Positions 37,938 through 47,316 are shown, numbered from the stretch's first letter. The stretch: 64,000 nucleotides of DNA from Bifidobacterium vansinderenii (GCF_002234915.1 NZ_NEWD01000018.1:1-64000); one strand, 5' to 3'. A program made the numbers and translations. Notes: generated from the letters alone by a model not told the origin.

Positions 37938-39560
37938 GTGGCAGAAAAGAAGTCGGTTGTGATCATCGGCGGTGGCCCGGCCGGCCTGACCGCGGCCTGG
38001 GAGCTCATCAAGGATGGCGGCTCCGAAAACTACGACGTGACCGTGCTGGAGTCCAGCCGTGAATTCGGCGGCATCTCCCGCACCGTGAAGCACAACGGCA
38101 ACCGCATGGACATCGGCGGCCACCGTTTCTTCTCCAAGGACGAGCGCATCATGGACTGGTGGAAGAACGTCCTGCCGCTGCAGGGCGCCCCCAGCTACGA
38201 CGACAAGAAGCTCGGACGACACCACGACCTCGAGCCCGGCGGCCCCGACCCCGAAGTCACCGACGAAGTGATGCTCAAGCGCCACCGCGTCTCCCGCATC
38301 TTCTACGGCGGCCGATTCTTCGACTACCCGATCTCGCTCAAGCCCGCCACCTTCAAGGCCATGGGCTTCGTCGTCACCATGCAGGCCGGCTTCAGCTACC
38401 TCAAGTCGATCTTCCACAAGCTTCCCGAAGACAACCTCGAGAACTTCTACATCAACCGCTTCGGCCGCAAGCTCTACTCCATGTTCTTCGAGGGCTACAC
38501 CGAAAAGCTCTGGGGACGTCACCCCTCCCAGATCTCCGCCGACTGGGGCGCCCAGCGCGTCAAGGGACTCTCCATCCTCGGCGTCCTCAAGAACGCCTTC
38601 TCCAAGCTGCTGCCCAAGAAGCGCAGCAACAAGGAAGTCGAAACCTCCCTCATCGAAGAGTTCTGGTACCCCAAGTACGGTCCCGGCCAGCTCTGGGAGA
38701 CCGTCGAACGCAACTGCGAACAGGCCGGCGTGCGCGTCCTCACCGACGCCACCGTCGTCGAGGTCCGCCAGGACGCCGGACGCATCTCCTCCGTCGTCTA
38801 CGCCGACTCCGAAGGCAACCGCACCGAACTCACCGCCGACCAGTTCATCTCCTCCATGCCCGTCAAGGACCTCGTCAACGCCCTCGACGCCGCCACCAAG
38901 GACGAAACCGCCGAAGCCGCCGCCCAGGCCGCCGTCGTCCCCTCCGACATGAAGCACATCGCCAACGGCCTGCCCTACCGCGACTTCGTCACCGTCGGCC
39001 TCCTCGTCAAGCGACTCCGCCTGCGCAACACCACCAACATCCCCACCCTCGGCAACCCGCCCATCGTCCCCGACTGCTGGATCTACGTCCAGGACCCCGG
39101 CTTCACCGTCGGCCGCATCCAGGTCTTCAACAACTGGAGCCCCTACCTGGTTCAGGACGTCGACGACACCGTCTGGATCGGCCTCGAATACTTCTGCGAC
39201 GAAGGCGACCGCTTCTGGAACATGAGCGAAGACGAATGCATCAAATTCGCCATCAACGAAATGGTCCGCATGAAGGTCATCGCCAGCCCCAACGACGTCC
39301 TCGACACCCACCGCGAAAAGGTCAAGAAGGCCTACCCCGCCTACTTCGACACCTACTCCCAGATGGACGAGCTCGTCGAATACCTCGACTCCTTCGGCAA
39401 CCTCTACTGCGTCGGCCGCAACGGCCAGCACCACTACAACAACATGGACCACTCCATGGGCACTGCCATCGAGGCCGTCGGCAACATCAAGTCCGGCCGC
39501 ACCTCCAAGCGCAATGTGTGGAATGTGAACACCGAAAAGTCCTACCACGAAGAAAAATAA
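37938..39560 (+). CDS. FAD-dependent oxidoreductase (UDP-galactopyranose mutase/protoporphyrinogen-oxidase-like)
   Basis: A 540-residue flavoprotein. The N-terminal Rossmann dinucleotide motif is VVIIGGGPAGLTAAWEL (residues 7-23) with the acidic strand end VTVLESS; GGISRTV and GGHRFFSK follow as in the NAD(P)-binding_8/amine-oxidase-type family. The C-terminus has the FAD-closing stretch QHHYNNMDHSMGTAIEAV. Members are often annotated as UDP-galactopyranose mutase-like or protoporphyrinogen-oxidase-like and lie near polysaccharide genes; the substrate is not known. GTG 37938 is chosen with AAGGGA 7 bases upstream. Codon use is extremely C-biased (GCC, GTC, ATC, AAC), pointing to high expression. 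The stop is embedded in the stem of a hairpin element. Confidence 0.75.
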   Translation: MAEKKSVVIIGGGPAGLTAAWELIKDGGSENYDVTVLESSREFGGISRTVKHNGNRMDIGGHRFFSKDERIMDWWKNVLPLQGAPSYDDKKLGRHHDLEPGGPDPEVTDEVMLKRHRVSRIFYGGRFFDYPISLKPATFKAMGFVVTMQAGFSYLKSIFHKLPEDNLENFYINRFGRKLYSMFFEGYTEKLWGRHPSQISADWGAQRVKGLSILGVLKNAFSKLLPKKRSNKEVETSLIEEFWYPKYGPGQLWETVERNCEQAGVRVLTDATVVEVRQDAGRISSVVYADSEGNRTELTADQFISSMPVKDLVNALDAATKDETAEAAAQAAVVPSDMKHIANGLPYRDFVTVGLLVKRLRLRNTTNIPTLGNPPIVPDCWIYVQDPGFTVGRIQVFNNWSPYLVQDVDDTVWIGLEYFCDEGDRFWNMSEDECIKFAINEMVRMKVIASPNDVLDTHREKVKKAYPAYFDTYSQMDELVEYLDSFGNLYCVGRNGQHHYNNMDHSMGTAIEAVGNIKSGRTSKRNVWNVNTEKSYHEEK

Positions 39561-39653
39561 ATGACGGAGTGTCTTCTGCGTTACAGAAGACTCGACGTAC
39601 CTTCGTACGCCTTCGCCTTCTGCGCCTTGAAGACACACGCGTCATTTATTTTT
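39553..39653 (+). repeat. stop-anchored hairpin element, copy 1
   Basis: Outer arms AAAAATAAATGAC (39553-39565, holding the TAA stop of the oxidoreductase) and GTCATTTATTTTT (39641-39653) pair perfectly over 13 bp. The core has GGAGTGTCTTC..GAAGACACACGC and ACTCGACGTAC..GTACGCC. The final T-run would also make it a terminator. Confidence 0.8.
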
Positions 39654-39659
39654 AGGAAT

Positions 39660-39860
39660 TTTGCGGAACGGAGTGTCAACGGCCTTTCCTCAGGCTTGAA
39701 GTACCTCTGTACGTCTGCGCCTTCGGACGGCCGTTGACACACGCGTCATTTATTTTTAGGGTTTTGAGGACGGAGTGTAATCCGCTTTGCGCCTTTGGTC
39801 AGCGAAGCCGGCTTCCCCTTGAGGGGACGCTGTCGGCGGTAGCCGACTGATGAGGTGATC
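39660..39860 (+). repeat. further hairpin element copies after the oxidoreductase gene
   Basis: A second unit repeats ACGGAGTGT near 39669, with GTCAACGGCC/GGCCGTTGAC as the stem, and ACACACGCGTCATTTATTT (about 39737-39756). A third partial unit starts near 39771. It is followed at about 39807-39857 by a CTTCCCCTTGAGGGGA..CTGATGAGG two-hairpin element, a relative of the CTCCCTC family. Confidence 0.65.
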
Positions 39861-39880
39861 GACCGCAGACCCCAACCACC

Positions 39881-39924
39881 ATGCCGGACGACGAACTGCA
39901 CGTCGTCCGGCATGCGCGTATAAT
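39881..39924 (+). promoter_or_regulatory. rplS promoter with upstream hairpin
   Basis: ATGCCGGACGACG (39881-39893) and CGTCGTCCGGCAT (39901-39913) form a perfect 13-bp hairpin just before a perfect TATAAT (39919-39924). No good -35 is seen; the hairpin occupies that position. Confidence 0.6.
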
Positions 39925-39933
39925 GGAAGAGTT

Positions 39934-40115
39934 GTGCCGAGACGGGGATTGCCGCATAGATTCGCGTCTCAACAGGTCCAGACCCTAGCGATCGGATCGG
40001 CACGCTCCCCGAGGGCAGACCCGACGGGATACCGAATTTTGGAGGATGCCGCCAGAGGCGCAAGCCGTGGCCCATCTTCCCCCGACTTGCGCTGATATGC
40101 GGCGGCAATGGAGGA
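39934..40115 (+). ncRNA. structured rplS (L19) leader candidate
   Basis: The roughly 190-base leader has several pairings: GTGCCGA (39934-39940) with TCGGCAC (39997-40003), enclosing GAGACG/CGTCTC. GCGCAAG (40058-40064) pairs with CTTGCGC (40086-40092). ATTGCCGCATA (39948-39958) is complementary, with a 3-base bulge, to TATGCGGCGGCAAT (40096-40109) next to the ribosome site. These could not all form at once, which is what a switch would need. Confidence 0.4.
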
Positions 40116-40121
40116 AACATC

Positions 40122-40493
40122 ATGGTTAATGCCATCGAAGCGTTCGACGCCAAGCACCTGAAGCCGGCCGAGTCCATCCCGGCTTTCCGTCCCGGCGACA
40201 CCGTCAAGGTGAACGTGAACATCAAGGAAGGCAACAACTCCCGTATCCAGGCGTTCCAGGGCGTGGTCATCGCTCGTCAGGGCGCCGGCGTGCGTGAGAC
40301 CTTCGTGGTCCGCAAGATCAGCTTCGGCGTCGGTGTGGAGCGTCGCTTCCCGCTGCACTCCCCGGTCATCGATTCCATCGAACTGGTCCGCAAGGGCAAG
40401 GTGCGTCGCGCCAAGCTGTACTACCTGCGCTCCCTGCGCGGCAAGGCCGCTCGTATCGTCGAGCGTCGCGACAACAGCCAGAAGGCCGCCTGA
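40122..40493 (+). CDS. rplS: 50S ribosomal protein L19
   Basis: A ribosomal protein at the 30S-50S interface, 123 residues. Family blocks [26 protein letters not shown] (in parts), TFTVRKISxGVGVER-like [20 protein letters not shown], and [18 protein letters not shown] are all present. ATG 40122 has TGGAGGA upstream. It is transcribed from its own promoter with a long leader and ended by a strong terminator; lepB follows 370 bp later. Confidence 0.97.
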   Translation: MVNAIEAFDAKHLKPAESIPAFRPGDTVKVNVNIKEGNNSRIQAFQGVVIARQGAGVRETFVVRKISFGVGVERRFPLHSPVIDSIELVRKGKVRRAKLYYLRSLRGKAARIVERRDNSQKAA

Positions 40494-40561
40494 GTTCAGG
40501 CTCCTTCCGCACATCGCGCACAACGCATAGCGTTGCAGAGCACGGTGCAGCAATAAGCAAC

Positions 40562-40612
40562 AGAAGGCCCGGAACCTCCCCGACGAGGTCCCGGGCCTTC
40601 CTGCATTTTTCC
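40562..40612 (+). terminator. terminator after rplS
   Basis: GAAGGCCCGG..CCGGGCCTTC with an inner AACCTC/GAGGT pairing, followed by CTGCATTTTT. Confidence 0.85.
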
Positions 40613-40616
40613 CCTG

Positions 40617-40738
40617 TGCTCCCTCCTTGGGAGGGAGCTGTCCGACGAAGTCGGGCTGAGGGAGGGTACAGCCAACCAGCCTAGAACCCCTCCCTCTGTC
40701 ACGGCACGCCGTGACATCTCCCTCCCGTGGAGGGAGAA
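40617..40738. repeat. CTCCCTC two-hairpin elements, copies 7 (reverse) and 8 (forward)
   Basis: 40617-40666 is reverse with inner stem CCGAC-GAA-GTCGG. 40688-40738 is forward with GTCACGGC-AC-GCCGTGAC and AGAACC in place of AGCAC. A head-to-head pair. Confidence 0.8.
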
Positions 40739-40867
40739 CCCTCTTGCGTGTCTCTCCGTCACGACGCCGCGTCCGTTCCCCAGCGCCGGACCGCTTACGG
40801 AAACATGGAAAACCGACGCGGTAGAATCTGAACAGCCGTACGAACTCGACAAAGGGGAACACCGCAT

Positions 40868-41521
40868 ATGACCGGCATCCAGACGGATCACACCAACCAG
40901 ACACCAGCGGAATCCGAACGCATGACCCTGCGCGATCTGCTCGTCTGGGCCGGCATCCCGCTCGTCATCGTACTGTTCCTCCGCCTGTTCATCATCGGCG
41001 TATACGAGATCCCCTCCGCATCCATGGACACCACCCTGCAGGTGGGCGACCGCGTCGTCGCCAGCAAACTCACGCCGAAATTCTTCTCCATCAAACGCGG
41101 CGACATCGTCATCTTCAAGGACCCGAACAACTGGCTGGGTGAAACCACGTCAAGCGACCTGCTCATCAAACGCGTCATCGGCCTGCCCGGCGACACCGTG
41201 GCCTGCGCCGGCGCCGGACAGCCCGTCACCGTCAACGGCCACGCGATCGACGACTCCGAATTCATCCGCGCGGGCGTGAACCCCAGCGACTACGAATTCA
41301 ACGTGACCGTAACCGAAAACCACCTGTTCGTCATGGGAGACAACCGTTCCAACTCCGCCGACTCGCGCGTCCACCAAGGCGACGGCGACCACGGGCTCGT
41401 CCCCATCAACGACGTGCAGAGCGTGGCGTTCGCCGTCTACTGGCCGATCTCTCACTGGAATGTTCTGAACAGGCCCGACGACGCGTTCGCGAACGTCGGG
41501 GGAGTGGAAGGAGCGAAGTAA
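40868..41521 (+). CDS. lepB: signal peptidase I
   Basis: A membrane-anchored serine/lysine protease that removes signal peptides, 217 residues. After a single N-terminal membrane helix come the box motifs: IPSASMDTTLQVGDRV with the nucleophile Ser (about residue 57), RGDIVIFKDP, LIKRVIGLPGD with the general-base Lys (about residue 100), and MGDNRSNSADSR. ATG 40868 follows AAAGGGGAA. It overlaps rnhB by one base (TAATG), a lepB-rnhB arrangement common in actinobacteria downstream of rplS. It would process the secreted pilins and the wall protein of this window. Confidence 0.95.
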   Translation: MTGIQTDHTNQTPAESERMTLRDLLVWAGIPLVIVLFLRLFIIGVYEIPSASMDTTLQVGDRVVASKLTPKFFSIKRGDIVIFKDPNNWLGETTSSDLLIKRVIGLPGDTVACAGAGQPVTVNGHAIDDSEFIRAGVNPSDYEFNVTVTENHLFVMGDNRSNSADSRVHQGDGDHGLVPINDVQSVAFAVYWPISHWNVLNRPDDAFANVGGVEGAK

Positions 41522-42345
41522 TGGCTACCGTCGTCCCGCGTCTGGCCCCCACGCTCGACCGCGAAAAAGCCCTGGCACGCAAACGATACTCGCTGATCGT
41601 CGGATTCGACGAAGTCGGCCGCGGCTCGCTCGCCGGCCCTGCCATGGTTGGCGCCGCCGCACTGCTCACACGAGACGTCGATGACTGGACCGTGCCCACC
41701 GGCGTGGCCGACTCCAAAATGCTCACCGAAGTACGCCGCCAGTCGTTGCTCGAACCGCTCAAGGCATGGTCCGCCGCGTGGGCCGTGGGATCGGTGAGCG
41801 CCCGTGAAATCGATGAATGGGGCATCGTATACGCGCTGGGCGTGGCCGCCGTGCGCGCGCTCAACGAGATCGAGACGATGCTGATCACCGGCGACCACAC
41901 CGATCTGGGTGTCGGCACTGCCGTGGCCAAGGCCGTAAGCCGCCAGGGCATCTCGCCCGCCTGGCACGGCACGATCGGCGACATCGGCGGTGAGGAGCCC
42001 GACGTGCGGATCAAGGCCGACGAATTGCGCGTGGCCGGCATCCTCGACGGCCCGAACGACTACATCACACCCGTCGTCAACTCGTTCGACGCGCCGGAAC
42101 TGCTCAAACCGATCGCCATGACCACCGTGGTTAAAGGCGACCGGCAGTGCGCCAGCGTGGCCGCCGCCGCGGTGATCGCCAAGGTGACGCGAGACCATCT
42201 GATCGAGGACCTGGCCGCCGCCCACCCCGAATACGAGGCATACGGCTGGGCCAGCAACAAGGGCTACGGGTCGGTGCCGCACCGCGCCGCCATCGCCAAG
42301 CACGGCCCCACCGAATACCACCGCACCACCTGGCACCTGTGCTGA
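41521..42345 (+). CDS. rnhB: ribonuclease HII
   Basis: Cleaves RNA in RNA-DNA hybrids and starts ribonucleotide excision, 274 residues. The active-site block is IVGFDEVGRGSLAGP (Asp-Glu pair at about residues 38-39). Further carboxylates are in DSKMLTE and near DGP, and KGD and AHPEY blocks are in the C-terminal half. Coupled to lepB by stop-start overlap. Repeat elements follow before dapE. Confidence 0.95.
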   Translation: MATVVPRLAPTLDREKALARKRYSLIVGFDEVGRGSLAGPAMVGAAALLTRDVDDWTVPTGVADSKMLTEVRRQSLLEPLKAWSAAWAVGSVSAREIDEWGIVYALGVAAVRALNEIETMLITGDHTDLGVGTAVAKAVSRQGISPAWHGTIGDIGGEEPDVRIKADELRVAGILDGPNDYITPVVNSFDAPELLKPIAMTTVVKGDRQCASVAAAAVIAKVTRDHLIEDLAAAHPEYEAYGWASNKGYGSVPHRAAIAKHGPTEYHRTTWHLC

Positions 42346-42381
42346 GAAGGGATGGACAGCGGGCGGCTGGCGGGGGAGTGT

Positions 42382-42500
42382 CCCTCCCTCAGTCCGGCTG
42401 CGCCGGCCAGCTCCCTCCCCACGGAGGGAGCACGAGGCCATTAGGGGTGTGCTCCCTCCATGGGAGGGAGCTGTCGCGCGCCGGCGCGACTGAGGGAGGG
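42382..42500. repeat. CTCCCTC two-hairpin elements, copies 9 (forward) and 10 (reverse)
   Basis: Forward copy 42382-42433 has inner stem GTCCGGC-TGC-GCCGGCC. Reverse copy 42449-42500 has TGTCGCGC-GCC-GGCGCGAC. They face each other and form a long interrupted inverted repeat. Confidence 0.8.
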
Positions 42501-42563
42501 ACCTCATCCCCATCCGCGGACGAACACCCCTTTCCGCCCGCCGCTGCCGTTACCATGGGGCGT

Positions 42564-43766
42564 ATGACGATTGAGCTTGGATTCGACGCGAACGCCTCCC
42601 GCAACGAGGCCCTCAACGCGCTGCTGGAACAGATCATGAACGAATACTCGGTGAGCGACAGCGAAGGCCCGCTCGCCGACGCCGTGGAACGCTACCTGAA
42701 CGCCCTGCCGCACCTCACCGTGCACCGTCACGGCGACACCGTGGTCGCGTCCACGGAATACGGCAAGCCGAAGCGCGTGCTGCTGGCCGGACACATCGAC
42801 ACCGTGCCCGTGATCGACAACTTCCCGCCGCGCTGGCTGCAGCCCGGCGACCCGCTCATCCGCGCCGAAATTACCGAGAACAATCCCGGCGAGCGTGTGC
42901 TGTGGGGCCGCGGCGCCACCGACATGAAGCCGTCCGACGCGGTGATGCTCTACCTGGCCGCCACGCTCACCGAAGACGCCACCAACTACGATCTGACCTA
43001 CATCTTCTACGATCACGAGGAGGTGGAGGCGTCGAAGAACGGTCTGCGCAAGGTGGTGGAGACCCACCCCGAATGGGTGCGCGGCGACTTCGCGATCATC
43101 GGCGAACCCACCAGCTGCGGCATCGAGGGCGGCTGCAATGGCACGATCCGCTTCGACGTGATCTGCCATGGCGTGGCCGCGCACTCCGCCCGCGCGTGGA
43201 TGGGCAGCAACGCCATCCACAAGGCCGCCGAAGTGCTCAACCGGCTCAACGCGTACGAGCCGGCCACCGTGAACGTGGACGGACTCGACTACCGCGAGGG
43301 TCTGAACGCCACGCTCATCAACGGCGGCAAGGGCACCAACGTGATCCCCGACGAATGCCGCATCCACGTGAACTACCGTTTCGCGCCCGACAAGACGCTC
43401 GCCGAGGCCAAGGCGCTGATGATCGGCGCGGACGCGGGCGCCGAACTCGGCAACGGCGAGCACACGGCCACGGCCGGCGTGTTCGAGGGCTTCGGCATCG
43501 AGATGAAGGACGAATCGCCGTCCGCCCGCCCCGGCATGGATACGCCGCTCGCACAGTCGCTGGCCGCGCTCGTGCGCGAACGTACCGGCCGTGATCCGCT
43601 CGCCAAGCTCGGCTGGACCGACGTGGCGCGCTTCTCACAGCTCGGCATCCCCGCCGTGAACCTGGGCGCCGGCGATCCGCTGCTCGCGCACAAGCACGAC
43701 GAGCAGATCCCCGAATCCCAGCTCACCACGCTCGCCGACATCCTCGAGGAGTGGCTGCGCCGCTGA
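42564..43766 (+). CDS. dapE: succinyl-diaminopimelate desuccinylase
   Basis: A two-zinc M20-family amidohydrolase that makes LL-diaminopimelate for peptidoglycan and lysine. 400 residues. Metal-site motifs are LLAGHIDTVP (His and Asp), GRGATDMKPSD, the catalytic Glu pair in YDHEEVEA, the ligand in IGEPTS and the late His in AHKHDE. Start ATG 42564, or ATG 42555 three codons earlier; both have weak ribosome sites. Flanked by repeat elements upstream and stands alone. Confidence 0.92.
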   Translation: MTIELGFDANASRNEALNALLEQIMNEYSVSDSEGPLADAVERYLNALPHLTVHRHGDTVVASTEYGKPKRVLLAGHIDTVPVIDNFPPRWLQPGDPLIRAEITENNPGERVLWGRGATDMKPSDAVMLYLAATLTEDATNYDLTYIFYDHEEVEASKNGLRKVVETHPEWVRGDFAIIGEPTSCGIEGGCNGTIRFDVICHGVAAHSARAWMGSNAIHKAAEVLNRLNAYEPATVNVDGLDYREGLNATLINGGKGTNVIPDECRIHVNYRFAPDKTLAEAKALMIGADAGAELGNGEHTATAGVFEGFGIEMKDESPSARPGMDTPLAQSLAALVRERTGRDPLAKLGWTDVARFSQLGIPAVNLGAGDPLLAHKHDEQIPESQLTTLADILEEWLRR

Positions 43767-44203
43767 GCGGAAACGTCGGACGCCATACGCGGCGCGTCAA
43801 CGTGCGCAAGTACGTGAGTGCGCGAGTGCGCGAGACGTGCCGTGCGTGTGTCATCGCGCATCGCCGACCGCAGCGAAGCGGACGGACTGCCGGGCGGTCA
43901 TGCACTCCGAAGTCATCGATAACGTCATCGGGACTATTCGGACACGCTGTCCGGCAGTTTGTGCCATACTTAAAGACGGTGGTTCTGCATTACCACCGAT
44001 GTGTGATGAACGTCGATCCCCTTCCGTGGCGCATGGACAACCACTTGACGCGCCGGAAGCGACGGTGTCCGTTCCTCGCAAATGAAGACTTTTGTAGTGC
44101 CTGTGCAGTGGCGTGTTCGTACGCGGCCGTAGTGAGAGTGCGGTGTTGACAGACTGACGCAGGGTGGAACAAGGCGTGATGCAGCATGCCTTCAAGGAGA
44201 ATC
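43767..44203. other. leader/intergenic region upstream of rne
   Basis: No gene seen. A CGGACA-CGC-TGTCCG hairpin (43939-43953) precedes a CATACTTAAAG promoter-like stretch (about 43966-43976). Long leaders are common for rne in bacteria because the enzyme controls its own mRNA; whether this one does so is inference. Confidence 0.4.
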
Positions 44204-47167
44204 GTGACAACTGAAAATCACGACGGCGTTGACGCCGCCGCAGTCAATACTGCCCATATCGCCCCGTCCGCAGTGTCGGAGAACGCCGGAGATACGAGTG
44301 GCGCGAATGCGTCCGACACCGGTTCGGCCGCTGCCGCATCGCCTGCATCCGTGTTCGCTCCCGCTCCGCGCCGTCGTCGTGGTGGTCGACGCGTGGTGCG
44401 TGCCGCCGGCGCCGCCGGCACCAAGCTGCCGGTGAAGGTGGAATCCACCGCCAAGGCCGGCGATCCAGTCGACGAAAAGAAGTCCGCTCCCGCTCAGACC
44501 GCTTCCGCGGCAGCCGTCGTCGACGCTCCGGGACAGGTGGCCGCAGCTGCCGCGTCCGACAGCGATCGCGACGCTCTCGCCGAGCACACGGCACACGCCG
44601 ATCGTGAGGAAACGCAGCCGACGCGCACCCGTACGCGTCGCCGCGCTGTCAGGCAGGCCGAACCCGCCGTCGACCACGAACGCAAGGCCCGCATCAAGGC
44701 GCTCGCCGACGAACTGTTTACCGACAAGGGCATCGAGGCCGATCTGCACGAGATCCGTCGCGGATCCGCCAAGCGCAACGCCGACCTGCCCGAGTTCTCG
44801 TCGCATGAGTCGTCCGAGCCCAAGGCCGCCAGCCCGGCCGTGCGCCCGATGACGTCGCTGCTGTTCCGCGAGCCCGTGCTGCCGACCGTGCGTCCGGCCG
44901 AACCGGCCGCGGACGACGCCGATCGCGACGATCACGAGAACCGCGAGAACCGCGACGCGGAGAACGAGCACGGCGCCGAGGAGCAGACCCTTACCCGTCG
45001 CCGTCGTCGCCGTCGTGCCGATCGTGATCATGACGAGAACCGTGACGAACAGTCCCGCCGTTCTGATCGTGCCGATGACGATCGTGATGATCGTGACTCC
45101 CGTCGTGATGCCGATCATGACGATCGCGACCGCGACAATCGCGACGCCGATGACGAGGCCGGCGAGTCCCGTCGTTCTCGTCGTTCCCGCCGACTCAACG
45201 CGCAGGAGCGTCGTGCCGCCGCCGAGGTGGAGCAGATCGAACAGGATCTCGAATACGACGACATCTCGTACACGCCGATCGACGTGGAGACCGGTTCGTC
45301 CGATGACTCCGACGACAACGCCGGCGAGACCCGTTCCCGTCGTCGCCGTCGCCGCGGATCTGATTCGTCCGACGGTGAGTCCGCGCACGCACGCCGCGAG
45401 CGTGCCGCCAGCGCCGTTTCCGAGCGCATGGGCGAGCATGAGCGCGACCGTGATCGCGAGGAGGACGAGGAGGACGGCACTGTCACGCGTCGCCGTCGTC
45501 GCCGCCGTGCCAAGGGCGATGCCGAGGCGCATGAGGAGCCGCGCATCCGTCGCAGCCGCAAGCAGCAGTACATCGACGAGATCACCGACATCGAGGGCTC
45601 CACGCGACTCGAGGCCAAGAAGCAGCGCCGTCGCGACAACCGCCGCGACCGCTCCCGTCAGTCCACGCTGCTCGAGCAGGACTTCCTCGCCCGCCGCGAG
45701 AACGTGAACCGTCTCATGGTGGTGCGCGAGAAGGAGAAGCACACCCAGATCTCCGTGATCGAGGATTCGATCCTCGTGGAACACTACGTGTCCGACATCC
45801 AGGAGGTGTCGACCGTCGGCAACATCTACCTCGGCCGCGTGCAGAACGTGCTGCCGAGCATGGAGGCCGCGTTCGTCGACATCGGCCAGCCGCGCAACGG
45901 CGTGCTGTATGCGGGCGAGGTCAACTGGGACACCACCCGTCTTGACGGCCAGCCGCGCCGCATCGAGCTGGCGTTCAAGTCCGGCGATCCGGTGCTCGTG
46001 CAGGTGACCAAGGATCCGATCGGTCACAAGGGCGCCCGACTGACCTCGCAGGTCACGCTCGCCGGCCGATTCCTGGTGCTCGTGCCGTCCGGCGGCATGA
46101 CCGGCGTGAGCCGCAAGCTGCCCGAGCGTGAGCGCGCCCGCCTGAAGTCCATCGTGTCCAAGATCGCACCGAGCGAGATGGGCGTGATCATCCGCACGGC
46201 CGCCGAGGGCGCATCCAAGGAGGCCATCGAAAAGGATCTGGAGACGCTCACCCACCAGTGGGAGCACGTGCAGGAGGCCGAGAAGAAGGCCCGCAACTCC
46301 AAGCGTCCGAAGCTGCTGCAGGGCGAGCCCGACGTGGCGATCCGCGTGGTGCGCGACATCTTCAACGACGACTTCAACAAGCTCGTCGTGGAGGGCGACA
46401 AGGTCTACGAGCGCATCAAGGAATACCTGGAGACCATGGCCCCCGACCTGCAGGACAAGCTCGAGAAGTGGGATCCGGAAGAGCACAACGGCCGTGACGT
46501 GTTCGACCAGTGGCGTATCGACAGCCAGCTGCGCAAGGGCATGGAACGCAAGGTGTACCTGCCGTCCGGCGGTTCGCTCGTTATCGACCGCACCGAGGCC
46601 ATGACCACGATCGACGTGAACACCGGCCGGTTCATCGGCAAGGGCAAGTCGCTCGAGGAGACGGTCACGCGATGCAACCTGGAGGCCAGCGAGGAGATCG
46701 CCCGCCAGCTGCGTCTGCGCGACATCGGCGGCATGATCATGATTGACTACGTGGACATGGTGATGCCCGCCAACCGCGACCTTGTGCTGCGTCGACTCGT
46801 CGAATGCCTGGCGCGCGACCGCACCAAGCACCAGGTGGCTGAGGTCACGTCGCTGGGTTTGGTGCAGATGACCCGCAAGCGCGTGGGTCAGGGCCTGGTT
46901 GAGGCGTTCTCCGAGGAGTGCCCCACCTGCAAGGGCCGCGGATTCATCCTGCACGACGAGCCGATCGTGTCGGCGTCGTATGACGATCCGTATGCGCTCA
47001 AGGGCGGTGATCCGTTCATCAAGACGAACAAGCACAACCAGGGCACCACGATCCCCAAGCCCAAGGAGGATCCGGCCCTGCCCAAGGGCTCCACGCCCGA
47101 CGTGAAGGCCAAGCTCGCCCAGATCGCAGCGGCTGCGCAAGCTGCCGCCGAAGAGACCAAGGAGTAA
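44204..47167 (+). CDS. rne: ribonuclease E/G
   Basis: An endoribonuclease that starts mRNA decay and processes rRNA/tRNA, 987 residues. The first 480 residues are an actinobacterial-type disordered arm, with Arg/Asp-rich runs (RDDRDSRRDADHDDRDRD type) and RRRRRRR patches likely to bind RNA. The catalytic half follows: S1 domain (VGNIYLGRVQNVLPSMEAAF), DNase-like core with catalytic Asp in TTIDVNTGRF and IMIDYVDM, and the zinc-link CPTCKGRG. GTG 44204 is preferred to ATG 44186 because AAGGAG (44193-44198) fits it. It heads the rne-rplU-rpmA cluster. Its last 36 bases are duplicated downstream (47269-47304). Confidence 0.94.
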   Translation: MTTENHDGVDAAAVNTAHIAPSAVSENAGDTSGANASDTGSAAAASPASVFAPAPRRRRGGRRVVRAAGAAGTKLPVKVESTAKAGDPVDEKKSAPAQTASAAAVVDAPGQVAAAAASDSDRDALAEHTAHADREETQPTRTRTRRRAVRQAEPAVDHERKARIKALADELFTDKGIEADLHEIRRGSAKRNADLPEFSSHESSEPKAASPAVRPMTSLLFREPVLPTVRPAEPAADDADRDDHENRENRDAENEHGAEEQTLTRRRRRRRADRDHDENRDEQSRRSDRADDDRDDRDSRRDADHDDRDRDNRDADDEAGESRRSRRSRRLNAQERRAAAEVEQIEQDLEYDDISYTPIDVETGSSDDSDDNAGETRSRRRRRRGSDSSDGESAHARRERAASAVSERMGEHERDRDREEDEEDGTVTRRRRRRRAKGDAEAHEEPRIRRSRKQQYIDEITDIEGSTRLEAKKQRRRDNRRDRSRQSTLLEQDFLARRENVNRLMVVREKEKHTQISVIEDSILVEHYVSDIQEVSTVGNIYLGRVQNVLPSMEAAFVDIGQPRNGVLYAGEVNWDTTRLDGQPRRIELAFKSGDPVLVQVTKDPIGHKGARLTSQVTLAGRFLVLVPSGGMTGVSRKLPERERARLKSIVSKIAPSEMGVIIRTAAEGASKEAIEKDLETLTHQWEHVQEAEKKARNSKRPKLLQGEPDVAIRVVRDIFNDDFNKLVVEGDKVYERIKEYLETMAPDLQDKLEKWDPEEHNGRDVFDQWRIDSQLRKGMERKVYLPSGGSLVIDRTEAMTTIDVNTGRFIGKGKSLEETVTRCNLEASEEIARQLRLRDIGGMIMIDYVDMVMPANRDLVLRRLVECLARDRTKHQVAEVTSLGLVQMTRKRVGQGLVEAFSEECPTCKGRGFILHDEPIVSASYDDPYALKGGDPFIKTNKHNQGTTIPKPKEDPALPKGSTPDVKAKLAQIAAAAQAAAEETKE

Positions 47168-47304
47168 GGTTCTCGGTCTCCTTGGGTTGGCGCAGCCGCC
47201 GTCGCACCCCTTGGCGGGGTGCTCCCTTCGCCTACGGACAGTCCACTGGACTGTCCGCTTGACGGCTCAGCTGCGCAGGCTGCCGCCGAAGAGACCAAGG
47301 AGTA
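47131..47304 (+). repeat. direct duplication of the rne 3' end around a 102-bp insert
   Basis: 47131-47166 and 47269-47304 are nearly identical (about 34 of 36), both carrying the last codons of rne and its stop. The insert holds a 10-bp hairpin CGGACAGTCC-ACT-GGACTGTCCG (47235-47257). Confidence 0.8.
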
Positions 47305-47316
47305 GCTCCATCCTTA

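Noticed and set aside
44192-47140. A 982-codon minus-strand open frame opposite rne
   Set aside because: High GC and biased codons give long shadow frames. The composition (Leu/Val/Gly/His, no motifs) and the clear catalytic motifs of rne on the plus strand argue against it.
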